Assembly (NCBI GenBank): GCA_029945375.1
Contig: CM057059.1
Location: 1,984,001 to 2,048,000, forward strand
Direction: 5' to 3'
DNA length: 64,000 nt
Source of the DNA: Agaricus subrufescens
Lineage: Eukaryota; Basidiomycota; Agaricomycetes; Agaricales; Agaricaceae
The notes below the pieces were generated by a model. That model made no database searches. It was given only the letters and a program-made list of their open reading frames with translations, and had not been told where the DNA came from. The position numbers and the translations under genes were made by a program. Shown here piece after piece: positions 1 to 9,373 of this stretch. The first letter of the stretch is position 1, and every line of letters starts with the position of its first letter.

Positions 1-77
1 GGACATCTCAGCTACTAAGGTGTTCCCCCCACCTATCCCAAAAGGGAAGGTGGTGGTTAGAGGTCAAGAAGGGAATG
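1..77 (-). mobile_element. 5' end of a poly(A)-tailed non-coding retroelement (copy 1)
   Basis: Read on the minus strand, the sequence starting at 77 matches the first ~75 bases of the elements at 602-2037 and 12933-14221, including the CATTCCCTTC start. The element interrupts the RNase H region of copia A; its body and poly(A) tail lie left of the window. It is placed in this family by that shared start only. Confidence 0.75.
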
Positions 78-79
78 GG

Positions 80-601
80 GAAGTGTCTGGTGATAGCCAA
101 ACTCAGTCAGGATGTTCCTAGTCCACTTGATCTCCTTTCCAGCCTCGAAGGCAGCAACAAATTCAGCCTCAGTGCTCGAGAGAGTCACAAAGGGCTGACG
201 CTTTGAGGACCATCCTACAGCAGCCCCAGACACTAGAGTCACATAACCACCTGTAGCTGACCTGTGGCCTTGCAGCCACCATGGGAAGCGTCAGAATAGG
301 TGGTAAACAGCTCTCCAGAGTCACTACCTCGGTAGACAAGCTGGTAGTGCAGTGTGCCCTTCAAATAGCAAAGTAAATGCTTTACAGCAAGCCAATGGGC
401 AGGAGCAGGACTGTGATTGAATCTCCCAAGGTAGGAGACTGCATAGGCAATGTCGGGTCGAGTTATGGTGGCTAGATACTGCAGGGCACCTACAGCAGAG
501 AGATAAGGAACTGACTTCATCTCAGCCTGCTCCTCAAGTGAGGGAACAATGTCCGAGAGCTCAGATCCAGGAGGTAGAGGGGTGGAAAGGGAGTTAGAAT
601 C
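80..601 (-). pseudogene. Copia A RNase H domain remnant
   Basis: Minus-strand continuation of the copia A polyprotein after the inserted element. It has the end of the RT connection (MDDSNSLSTPL, spanning the insertion site) and the copia RNase H landmarks YSDASHGG and STEAEFVA. One base is missing between 258 and 259: related copies read GCTCGACC where this one reads GCTGACC. The frame therefore shifts in the middle of RNase H. The C-terminal ~75 residues present in the copy at 30955-31353 are cut off by the insertion at 77. Confidence 0.85.
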
Positions 602-2037
602 CATTCCCTTCTTGACCTCTAACCACCACCTTCCCTTTTGGGATGGGTGGGGCCTACGCTTTAGTAGCTGAGACGTCCACTCCTCGGTGAAATCGTAGGG
701 GGTGCTGAGTAGGCGGGGTCTCACTCCCTGCTGAAATCCCAGAGGTTCGAGTTGAATAGCGCGGTCGGCATCTGTGCTATCGTTGGATGTCGTGTCGACC
801 ACCGTTGGGCGGCCTTGGGGTATGTTACTCCCCTTCCGCTTGACTCTCGGGGCGTATTCTCTGCGTCCCACCCTCGCGCTCTCTCCTTGGGGGCGCACTC
901 CTCGTCCAGGTGGTCAAAGCCTCTTGGACACCGTTGCGCTGGCGCCGCTCTCTGCGCCTCACATTCCTTTTTCTTACCCGGGGCGAATAACCTTCGTTCC
1001 ACCACTCGCGCCCGCTCTTCTCATGGGCGCACCCTCTCGTCTGGACTGGCCAACACCCTCCGGACACCACCGCGTCGGCGCCGCTCACAGCGCCCACCTT
1101 CCCTTCTCTCAACGGACATCGGATGCGACCATGTCCAATCTTTCACCGTCCGCTTTCCCCTCTCCCATCGGACGGTCCGATTCCTCTACGCACCGGGCTG
1201 CGGTGTCTTCAAGAGACCCTCCCGTCGTGCACCATTTTCCAGCAGCATCGCGCTGCTCGATCTCCCCCGGTTGTCCATTCTATGGCGGCCACCATTCTGC
1301 TGCGCACTTGTGCGTGGCTCCCCCTTCCCTCTCCCCGGCCGGATCCTACCCTGGGTTCGTCCACCATTGGCCTGCTATTTTTGGCTGGCACCGAGTGGTT
1401 GCGTTACTCTGTGACGTGACCTCACGCTCCGGGTCTTTCGACCCAACACTAGGAAAGTCGAAAATCCCCCCGACTTTTCCATCCTGTCCCTTCCGGCCCC
1501 GGCTACTTCGTAGCCGGCTCCCTCATTCGTTCCGGCACCCAGCTGCCTCAACACTCTCTCCCGGCCCTGGCTACTCTATGCGATGGCCAGCCCTCCACGA
1601 TCTCTTCAGGCGCACAGCCGCCTCCGTCATTCTTTTCACGGGAGCACGTTCCACCGGCACCCACCATCTGCGCTCGCTGCGCTCCGCGCGCGACCGCAAC
1701 CGCCCTGTCTTTGAAAATCGGGGGCGTATCCGAGCTGTAACGTAGGTGTCTTATGTTTGCTTGAGCTAAGGCTCGCTTCGTACACTTTTCTTTACGGCCC
1801 ACTATTTTATTCTTATGTTTTATTTTTCTTTTTCTCTTCGAGGCGATGTAAATTCCGCCGGATACGTTATATGATTATAATGTTGTTTGGGGCTAATGTT
1901 TTTCTTCGGCGACGCGTCATGGCTGCCATTTCTTAGTAGTATGCCCGGAGTATCTAACCGGATGTCGAATAGCTACTTTGAATAAAGGTCCACCGAGAGG
2001 TGCCATTGATACAAAAAAAAAAAAAAAAAAAAAAAAA
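602..2037 (+). mobile_element. Poly(A)-tailed non-coding retroelement, copy 2
   Basis: A 1.44-kb insertion with a 25-nt A run at its 3' end (2013-2037), flanked by a 13-bp target duplication (589-601 and 2038-2050, GGGAGTTAGAATC). This is the signature of target-primed (LINE-type) integration. It is GC- and CpG-rich with no recognisable retroelement protein. The long open frame at 774-1745 is Pro/Ser/Arg-rich and overlaps other open frames, as expected of GC-rich non-coding DNA. Its 3' end has AATAAAGGTCCACC and TGCCATTGAT before the A run, shared with the ORF1-bearing elements. An approximately 110-bp segment is repeated at about 860-965 and 985-1095. It is probably mobilised by a LINE elsewhere. 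Confidence 0.85.
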
Positions 2038-2050
2038 GGGAGTTAGAATC

Positions 2051-3030
2051 ATCCATATTGAACCTTTCTAGCAGCTCCTTGATGTAGTGCTCTTGGGAGA
2101 GGGAGATGGAACGCTTAGAGCGATCCTGCTTCACCTGAATGCCCAGCAGAAGTGTGGTAGAGCCTAGATCTCGCAGTTTGAAGTGCCTAGACAGCTCTGA
2201 GACAGCAGAGGCCATAGCTGCATTGCTTTTAGAGACTAGGGTAATGTCATCAATGAAGACAGGCACTATGACCTTAATGTCTCCCTTGGAATAGATGTAA
2301 ATGGAGTTGTTGGAGGGAAGTCTGGAGTAGCCAATACCCTCTAGAACACCTCGGAGCTTTTTACTCCACTGTCTGGCAGCCTGCTTGAGGCCATAAAGCG
2401 ATTTACGGAGCCTGAAGACCATATTAGGGCCTCCAGTGTGATAGCCCTCTGGTTGCCTCATGTAAATCTCCTCCTCGAGTTCCCCATAAGTGAAGGCAGA
2501 GGAGATATCAACAGAGCGCATTTTGTAGCCCTCTCTAGCAGCCAGAGCTATAATGAGTCTCAAAGAGGCAGGACAAAATGTAGGGGCAAAGACTTCGGTG
2601 TAATTGAATCCAGGACGTTGGGAGAAGCCTTTAGCAACAAGACGAGCCCTATAGCGCTCAATTGAGCCGTCGGCATGCCTTTTGACCTTGAAAACCCAGC
2701 CAGAGTTGACTACCTTCTTACCAGGAGGCAGTTCAGTGAGTTCCCAAGTCCTGTTAGCCTCGAGATTGAATATCTCGGTGTTACAAGCATCGACCCAGTG
2801 TTCCCTGTCAGGGGACTGCATAGCAAGCCTGTAGGTGCGAGGATCAGCTGTAGAAACAGCCCCAGCAAACTCAACCTCATAGAAGTCAGTATCAGCTGAA
2901 AGAGCAGCCTCATTGTCGTCTTCTGGGTCTCTAGCAGGCAAATTAGGTTGCCTGACCTTCCACCAGTCACCAGGGGGCTTCCGAACGCGTCCAGTGCGAC
3001 GTGGCACTCTGGGAGGCTCAGGGGCGCTCC
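2051..3030 (-). pseudogene. Copia A reverse transcriptase domain
   Basis: Copia-type RT in the frame following the single-base deletion at 3021-3024. Visible blocks are WVFKVKRHADGSIERYRARL, VDISSAFTYGELEEEIYMRQ, SLYGLKQAARQW and the catalytic core VFIDDITLVSKS, a copia-style F-x-D-D. The domain is nearly complete and without internal stops up to 2051, where the poly(A) element interrupts it; it resumes at 601. The protein templates cDNA synthesis in the element's particle. It is separated by a frameshift from its Gag-integrase half, so this copy cannot make a full polyprotein. Confidence 0.9.
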
Positions 3031-5580
3031 AGCAGTGGGAGGAGTCACAGGGAGCGGAATCGGAGCTTGTGGGGGCGGAGTAGCAGGGCTAGGAGGAGAA
3101 GGAGCAGGCAGAGGAGTCTCCTCTTCGAGAGGAACACCAGGAGAACTCGGACTGGGAGGCTGAAAGCGAGCAGGGAGAGGGCTAGTATCACCCCCTTCAT
3201 CTAGGAGAGGTGGCACTCCGAAATGCGACGTTGGTGGTGCAGGAGAGGGCTCAGAAACATTCTGAGACTCAGGGGAGGGGGGAGGGCCAGCAAATGATGG
3301 AACAGCATCGAGTTGGGCTTTAGAAGTCCCAGGAAAGTACCTTTCATCGAAATCAGCTCTCTCTGAGATCACTGAACGCTTAGTGACTGGATTGTAGAAC
3401 TTCCAGCCTTTGTAGCCTGCAGGATAGCCTATAAAGACGCATTTTTCGAAGTGAGGCTCTAGAGAAGTCCTCTTATCTCGTTGTACATGCACATAGGCAG
3501 TACACCCCCATACTCGGAGGTGGGAGACATCAGGTTTTCGCTTATAGAAGGCCTGGAAGGGTGTAGTGCCAGAAAGCGACGCTGTAGGCAGCCTATTCCA
3601 GACATGGACCATAGAAGACACACATTCTCCCCAGAAAGAGGCAGGAAGTCGAGATTCCGAGAGCATAGCAGTGATTCTTTCACCCATAGTCCTATTAGCT
3701 CTCTCCGCAAGGCCATTCTGCTGAGGTCTGTTGCGAGTAGAATGCCTCCTTTCGATGCCAGACTGCTCCGTGAACGTTAGGAAGGCCTTAGACATGTATT
3801 CACCACCTTTATCATCCTGTAGAGCCTGAATTTTGACTCCAAGTTGATTTTCGGCCCAAGATTTGTAGACTTTGAACGCTTCAAAGGCTTCTGACTTGCT
3901 TTTAAGCAGATGTACAGCCCGGAATCGCGTTGCGTCGTCTATAAAGGTGATCCAGTACTTGTAGCCTGAGTGGGAAGCGACTGGGAGCGGTCCGTGAAGG
4001 TCTGAGTGCACCAGCTCAAGAGGGGATCGATTGTGATTGAGGGAGGGAGGAAATGGAAGGGAATGCATCTTTCCTGCAAGGCAGGGCTCACATATAGGGT
4101 CAGGAGGAGCATTAGAATCGAGTTTGAGGCCTGTAACAAGGTCCTTACTCAACATAGACTTCACATCAGCATAATTGTGATGAATGAAGCGACGATGCCA
4201 CAGGGAGAGGTCAGCTGGCAGTGTAGAAACAGCAAAAGCGGCCTCGGAAGTGATTGTAGAGCCATCTAGCTCAGCAGAGTTGTTGGAGTGGATAGTGGCT
4301 GTAAAAAGCGTTGTTCCCTTGCACTGGAAGGCAATAGAGCGAGCAGAAATGGTGATATTGAAGCCCTTGTGCTGAGCAAGGTATAAACATGACAGCAGAT
4401 TACTCCTGAGGTCAGGAACATGCAGTACCCTCGAAAACTCGACCGCTCTAGCCTCCTTTCCATTAACAACTGGTTTAAACACCACAGAACCTATCCCCGC
4501 AGAGTATACAACTGAATTATCAGCTAATCGGATGGGAATGCGATTGGGGGAGTAGTTCTTGAACCAGTGACGATGTGGGGTCATATGAGAAGTGGCCCCA
4601 GTGTCTGCAAGCCAATGGAAGTCAGCATCGAGCTGTAGAGGCGTAGAAAGCGAAGGGGAAGGGGAGGGATGTGAGGCACTTGCATTTCCAGCAAATTCAC
4701 GGACTCTCTGCGCTTTTTCGGGGCTAGAACTCGAAGAGGAGCTTGCTGCAGAGCCTGAGGCGTTGTTTGAAGCATCCTGAGCCTTGTTAGCCTTGTTTCC
4801 GCGAGTTCTAGGCTTCTGAGCGTCCTCCTGGGCGCGTTTCTTCGCCTTTTCGAACGGCCAGCACTTCTCCACCTTGTGACCAGTCCTCCCACAGAAATTG
4901 CAGGTATCTGACGCGTTTTTGAAGCCAGAGTGAGTGGCTAGAGCCTGGGAGCCTCCCAAAGCATCCCCAGCGTGTTTTCGGCGTTGTATATCCTCTGTGA
5001 CAAAGGCCTGATGAATGGTAGCCTTGTCCAGCTTGTCCATAAGCAAAAGAGACGAGGAGAAGGCGGAATAGTCATCTGGGAGCGCTCTAATGAGGGCCAT
5101 AGATGCCAGCTCATCATCTAGCATCTCCAGAGTGAAGGAAGTGGGTCTGAGCTCTTTAATTCGACGTTTACAGCCTTCTACCCTGTTGATAAGCGATTGG
5201 AGAGACTCCTCCTCGAGTTTTCGGATGCTGAACAGCTCATCATAAGCATTAAATCGCATTCCAGCCTTCTTCTGCCTATGTACAGCCTCCAGAGCCTCCC
5301 ACATCTTCACGGGGTCGTCCTGGATGCCATTAAAGTGCACCCTCTGCTCCTCTTCAACCATCAAGAATAGCCAGCCAGCAGCCTTGTCACAACGAGCGTC
5401 GAAAGTGTCCAGAGCGTCCGCTTCAGCCTGGGTAACAGGGGAGGACACAGTGGGGGACTTCTGCTTGCCAGAGATAATTCTCCATAGCCCAGAAGCTTGC
5501 AGCCACGCCTCCATCTCGCCAGACCACGTCGTATAGTTCTCCGCATTGAGTTTCGCAAACGTTGGCGATCCGGAAGCCAT
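2710..5580 (-). CDS. Copia A Gag-protease-integrase polyprotein (956-codon open frame)
   Basis: Starts at the MASGSPTFAK methionine, shared by every gag start in this window. Gag spans residues ~1-215. A zinc knuckle CNFCGRTGHKVEKC (CX2CX4HX4C) lies near residue 235, followed by a Ser-rich linker. The aspartic protease motif WLADTGATSHM is near residue 330. The integrase zinc region (H-x-H, then CEPCLAGK) is near 460-500, and the D,D-35-E core (DLHGPLP, DDKGGEYM, NGLAERANR) lies at about 520-640. A Pro-rich tether follows. A G lost from the run at 3021-3024 puts the last ~100 codons out of frame, so the natural product would continue into the RT at 3007-2051. Gag-INT itself is otherwise intact. 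Confidence 0.92.
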   Translation of the reverse strand: MASGSPTFAKLNAENYTTWSGEMEAWLQASGLWRIISGKQKSPTVSSPVTQAEADALDTFDARCDKAAGWLFLMVEEEQRVHFNGIQDDPVKMWEALEAVHRQKKAGMRFNAYDELFSIRKLEEESLQSLINRVEGCKRRIKELRPTSFTLEMLDDELASMALIRALPDDYSAFSSSLLLMDKLDKATIHQAFVTEDIQRRKHAGDALGGSQALATHSGFKNASDTCNFCGRTGHKVEKCWPFEKAKKRAQEDAQKPRTRGNKANKAQDASNNASGSAASSSSSSSPEKAQRVREFAGNASASHPSPSPSLSTPLQLDADFHWLADTGATSHMTPHRHWFKNYSPNRIPIRLADNSVVYSAGIGSVVFKPVVNGKEARAVEFSRVLHVPDLRSNLLSCLYLAQHKGFNITISARSIAFQCKGTTLFTATIHSNNSAELDGSTITSEAAFAVSTLPADLSLWHRRFIHHNYADVKSMLSKDLVTGLKLDSNAPPDPICEPCLAGKMHSLPFPPSLNHNRSPLELVHSDLHGPLPVASHSGYKYWITFIDDATRFRAVHLLKSKSEAFEAFKVYKSWAENQLGVKIQALQDDKGGEYMSKAFLTFTEQSGIERRHSTRNRPQQNGLAERANRTMGERITAMLSESRLPASFWGECVSSMVHVWNRLPTASLSGTTPFQAFYKRKPDVSHLRVWGCTAYVHVQRDKRTSLEPHFEKCVFIGYPAGYKGWKFYNPVTKRSVISERADFDERYFPGTSKAQLDAVPSFAGPPPSPESQNVSEPSPAPPTSHFGVPPLLDEGGDTSPLPARFQPPSPSSPGVPLEEETPLPAPSPPSPATPPPQAPIPLPVTPPTAGAPLSLPECHVALDAFGSPLVTGGRSGNLICLLETQKTTMRLLFQLILTSMRLSLLGLFLQLILAPTGLLCSPLTGNTGSMLVTPRYSISRLTGLGNSLNCLLVRR

Positions 5581-5692
5581 CGGAGTTGATTTGAGAGCAG
5601 GGGAAGCGAAATAGATTTGAGGGAGTAGAGAAGGAGAGGAGAATGAATGAAGTTGTGAATGAAAAACTCGTTTTTCCAGTAGTTAGAAGCCA

Positions 5693-5704
5693 GGGCCCAT
5701 AACC
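5693..5704 (-). other. Primer-binding site of copia A
   Basis: On the minus strand GGTTATGGGCCC directly follows the LTR end (...CTCCGACA). It matches the copia-type site that pairs with the anticodon arm of initiator Met-tRNA (half-tRNA priming). The same block follows the LTRs at 6229-6240 and 14232-14241. Confidence 0.75.
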
Positions 5705-5998
5705 TGTCGGAGGTAGAACGTAGCACGTGCGGAGACGGTTCTAACGGTGGTAGTTACGAGTGAATCGGATAAGAATTGATTAAGCAATCCTGTGAACAAG
5801 TCTAAGAAGCTATCTATCAATACACAGAACTCTATACTCCTGTGAACAAAAGTATGAGCTAAAGGCTTCTAGAGCGTTCTGAGCAAGTTCAACATGTGCT
5901 TACTAATATATCACATGATCAGAAAGTCGTACCATCTCTAAGTCCATATACAAGACTGTTGGGGCACTCTAACACAAGACTGCTGGGGCAGTCTAACA
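5705..5998 (-). repeat. 5' LTR of copia A (294 bp)
   Basis: Begins TGTTAGACTGCC at 5998 and ends CTCCGACA at 5705 on the minus strand, immediately followed by the primer site. The first 24 bases are a near repeat of the next 24. The outer copy folds into a perfect 7-bp stem (AGACTGC/GCAGTCT) with a 4-nt loop. It is related along its length to the 317-bp LTR at 30617-30933. Confidence 0.8.
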
Positions 5999-6228
5999 AC
6001 GACTTTCTGATCATGTGATATATTAGTAAGCACATGTTGAACTTGTCTGTGAACGCTCTAGAAGCCCTTAGCTTCTTAGACTTGTTCACAGGTGAGTATA
6101 GAGTTCTGTATATTCATAGATAGCTTCTTAGACTTGTTCACAGGATTGCTCAATCAATTCTTATCCGATTCACTCGTGACTACCACTGTTAGAACCATCT
6201 CCGCACGCGCTACGTTCTACCTCCGACA
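5999..6228 (+). repeat. 5' LTR of copia B, first ~65 bp missing
   Basis: Plus-strand sequence from ACGACTTTCTG to CTCCGACA matches LTR A in inverted orientation but lacks its first part. The missing start is expected on the far side of copia A, if A inserted into this LTR. Confidence 0.78.
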
Positions 6229-6240
6229 GGTTATGGGCCC
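6229..6240 (+). other. Primer-binding site of copia B
   Basis: GGTTATGGGCCC directly after the LTR end, identical to the copia A site in inverted orientation. It would pair with the initiator Met-tRNA anticodon region. Confidence 0.72.
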
Positions 6241-6352
6241 CGGCGTCTAACTACTGGAAAAACAAGTTTTTCATTCACAACTTCATTCATTCTCCTCTCC
6301 TTCTCTACTTCCTCAAATCTATTTCACTTCCCCTGCTCTCAAATCAACTCCG

Positions 6353-6758
6353 ATGGCTTCCGGATCGCCCATGTTTGCGAAACTCACTGCGGAGAACTAT
6401 ACGACGTGGTCTGGAGAGATGGAGGCGTGGCTGCAAGCTTCTGGGCTATGGAGAATCATCTCTGGCAAGCAGAAGTCCCCCACTGTGTCCTCCCCTGTTA
6501 CCCAGGCTGAAGCAGATGCTCTGGACGCTTTCGAGGCTCGTTGTGACAAGGCTGCTGGCTGGCTATTCTTGATGGTTGAAGAGGAGCAGAGGGTACACTT
6601 TAATGGCATCCAGGACGACCCCGTGAAGATGTGGGAGGCTCTGGAGGCTGTACACAGGCAGAAGAAGGCTGGGATGCGATTTAATGCTTATGATGAGCTG
6701 TTCAGCATCCGAAAACTCGAGGAGGAGTCTCTCCAATCGCTTATCAACAGGGTAGAAG
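6353..6758 (+). pseudogene. Copia B Gag, N-terminal part
   Basis: Starts at MASGSPMFAK and runs 135 codons to SLQSLINRVE, almost identical to copia A Gag. It is split from its continuation at 9374 by the solo LTR plus poly(A) element. Gag forms the element's particle; this copy is inactivated by the insertion. Confidence 0.9.
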
Positions 6759-7074
6759 TTTTGGAACGAGAACGTAGAGTTCGCAGTGGCGATCCTAACG
6801 ACACTAGTATCGAGCAGATCGGATAAGAATTGAGCTAGTATTAGCACAGTTAATCTGTGGACAAGTATAAGAAGCTAAAACAACAATACAAAGAGATTGC
6901 TCACCTGTGGACAAGTATAAGAAGCTAAAGACTTCTAAGTTGTCCACAGGCAAGTTCAACATGCGCTGACTAATCTATCACGTGAGCGGAACCGTCCGCT
7001 TTACTCTAAGTCGAGATATACACAAAACAAATTGTCCAGTCACTCTAATAACTGAATGCTTGGGGCATTCTAAC

Positions 7075-9352
7075 CAGGCGCTTCTTGACCTCTTACCACC
7101 ACCTTCCTCTTTTGGAAGTCTCAGTGGTTTAGACGTTAGGTAGCATTACATCGTACTACACAGCGATTAGCTATGGATATGCGCGAAGACTTCGACAACG
7201 GCAACTGGGAGACGGACTCCGATGATGAGCTGCCGCACGGACTCCGCAGAGATGTGGAGAAAGCGATCCTTACGGTGCCTCAAACACCCAAGGCGAGTAG
7301 GGCTGAAAAGCTCCACTCACATCTCAAAGCAAAGGGAAAGGCCAGCGGTGCTGGATTCTTCTCTTCGCCCAACCCCCCTCTCCCCAAATTCCCTGGTCCT
7401 TCGCAAGCTACGACGACTCCGTTGTCGTATGCGTCTCAGGCGCCAGTTACCCCGGTCCGTGGACAACCATCGACCCCCTCCCGCTCCCAACTCTTCTCGC
7501 CATCGGCCCAACCGGGCAAGAAGAACCGCCTTGCAGCGTCGATCGCTACCGCGGCCGACCTTGTACCCCAGATGAGCCCCGACGCAGACTTCACTGGCTA
7601 CGCCAGCGAAGTCTTGCGTCTCATTTTTAATATTTTGTCGAGTGGTGCTCACAAAAATATTGAATTCCAGAACATGGCCGGCGTCACCTCCTTTGAGACC
7701 GCCCTTGCCATTATCATCGGCCAGACTGGCGCCACCGCTCCCCCTTCCCCAGTCAAACCATCCACCCCCCTCCCACCTTCGACTCCGAGTGCCCCCTCTA
7801 GACCCCGGTCCCCGATGGCCGAGGTTGAGCATGAGGCTGCGGCACCTCAGTCGAAGAAAGTTCGAATTGAATCGCCCCCTTCGACCCCCAAGAAGTCCAG
7901 ATTTGGAAGGACTCTGGCTGCTCCCGCAGCCAAGTGAGTTCTTCCAAAACCGATCCTCAAGGCAAAGCCGGCCACCGTCCCCTCCCTCCCCAAGGCCCCG
8001 GCTCCCTCCACTGCCCCTGCTGTCTCCAAGCGTGCCCCGGTGCGCAAGGGGAAGCACACATCGCACGGCGCTACACGACGAGGCGTCCACATCACTCCCC
8101 CGGCCGGATCCAACATCCGCGCTATTAATATCACCCCCGGCATTCTTCGGGAATGCAACAACCGACTCAAGAGCGACCTCAAGTCTGAGGTCATTCTGGA
8201 AAGTTCTTCGGACACCGCCACCGGCATTCACATAGCCGCAAGCCGGGTCCTATCCCAACCCGAGTCTGCCTTTGTGCTCAAGCACATTCGCCGGCTCGTC
8301 GACCCCAACGGCCTCATCCCCCTCCAGGCTGCCACCCCCACATCCACGTCCTACCTCAAGGTGATAGACGTACCTCTCATCCCCGCCGAACCAGCTAGAT
8401 GGCTCACCGCTCAGCGCGAGGCTTTTACCCTCGCTCTCAATGATTCCCCCGTCGGACTTTCTCTAGCCCGCGCCCTCAAACACTCCATCCGCTTCATGCG
8501 GACATCACGCCATTCAGACACGTGTGTAGCGTGGCTGGATATTTCGGACACCGTCTCTGGCCGCGTTGCTAGAGACTTCATTGGTAAGCAGGTCTTCATA
8601 GGAGGCCGCAACTGTCAAATCCGGGGCGCTGCTCCCCAGCCCAGTTCTGCCCTCTGCACTTGGTGCCAGAGGTGGGGCCATCACTCCGATATCTGCCGCT
8701 CCAAGGGCGTCCGATGCCCCCACTGCGCGGGACCGCATACTGCGGAGTCCCATGTCCAGGCCGCGATCGCGATGAAGAAGGATCCCGACGCCCGCCATTG
8801 CGCTAACTGCTCTGCAGCGAAGAAGAAGAAGACGGCGCACTCCAGCACGGACACTTCGTGTCCGTTCTGGGACAATCAGTTCGACCGGGACTGGCTCAAG
8901 CGCCAGTTCCCATCGCGCAAGTAAAGGTTTTCATCGGCCTTTTCGGGAGTTGTCGACATACGCACCCACCATTCATCCCTCGCCATCTACGTCCGCGATC
9001 GACACCGCCGGCCCTCAAGCTGGTGTATCCGGGGTCTTAAGTTAAGTGTGATGTTAAGCTGAGCTACGGTTCGCGTCGGGCATTTCTTCTTTCACCCCAT
9101 TATCTTTTTCTTTTTCATTTTGATATGCTTTTCTTCTTTTCTTCGAGCGCTTGACCACGTCGTGCAGGATACGGTCTCCCCCCCACCCATGTACAGAATG
9201 ACTCCATGTAGCGGATTGGTGGCCGCCTCAGAAACGCGTTATGGCATCCATTTCCTTGTAGTACGCATTTTAGTATTCGCATCATGTAATAGCTACTTGG
9301 AATAAAGGTCCACCGGAAGGTGCCATTGATTACAAAAAAAAAAAAAAAAAAA
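7075..9352 (+). mobile_element. ORF1-only poly(A)-tailed LINE-like element
   Basis: A 2.28-kb insertion bounded by a 15-bp duplication (TTGGGGCATTCTAAC at 7060-7074 and 9353-9367), ending in an 18-20-nt A run. The 5' region (CTTCTTGACCTCTTACCACC) and 3' tail (AATAAAGGTCCACCGG...TGCCATTGAT) match the shorter non-coding poly(A) elements. It carries one ORF1-like frame and a ~400-bp 3' UTR, with no endonuclease or reverse transcriptase. It is therefore non-autonomous, presumably moved in trans by a LINE that keeps ORF2. Confidence 0.88.
7173..8924 (+). pseudogene. LINE ORF1-like Gag protein with zinc knuckles
   Basis: One frame of ~583 codons broken by a single TGA at 7935-7937, consistent with a decayed CGA. 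The N-terminal half is acidic, then Pro/Ser-rich with a basic patch. The C-terminal third has a conserved fold seen in the second copy (TSTSYLKVIDVP, AWLDISDTVSG). A Cys/His block follows: CTWCQRWGHHSDIC (CX2CX4HX4C), CPHCAGPHTAESH and HCANCSA. Such proteins bind element RNA in LINE ribonucleoproteins. The start at MDMREDFDN, ~98 nt from the element's 5' end, is the first ATG. No ORF2 follows. Confidence 0.82.
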
Positions 9353-9373
9353 TTGGGGCATTCTAACAAGAAG

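Larger units (their letters stand above)
78..5998 (-). mobile_element. Ty1/copia retrotransposon A (3' end interrupted)
   Basis: Minus-strand Ty1/copia element: 5' LTR 5705-5998, primer site 5693-5704, then Gag, protease, integrase, reverse transcriptase and RNase H in the copia order. A poly(A) retroelement occupies 602-2037 and a second cuts the RNase H end at 77, so the 3' LTR is not seen. Two single-base deletions break the polyprotein, one in a G run at 3021-3024 and one between 258 and 259. The right edge abuts a copia LTR lacking its own start (5999), as expected if A jumped into the LTR of copia B in opposite orientation. Confidence 0.88.
6759..9368 (-). repeat. Solo copia LTR (317 bp), split by a poly(A) element
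   Basis: 6759-7074 plus base 9368 form one LTR closely related to the copia C 3' LTR at 30617-30933, in the same orientation. Copia B gag sequence flanks both sides with the 5-bp duplication AGAAG. No internal copia C sequence remains, so it is a solo LTR formed by LTR-LTR recombination. Its outer base is TT rather than the expected TG. Confidence 0.78.

Noticed and set aside
774..1745. Long plus-strand open frame (323 codons) in the poly(A) element
   Set aside because: GC-rich, overlapped by other open frames, broken in the colinear copy at 12933-14221, and without domain-like composition. Treated as non-coding.
7317..8231. Long minus-strand open frame opposite LINE ORF1
   Set aside because: A shadow of the GC-rich ORF1. 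It is Gly/Arg-rich and has no independent support.
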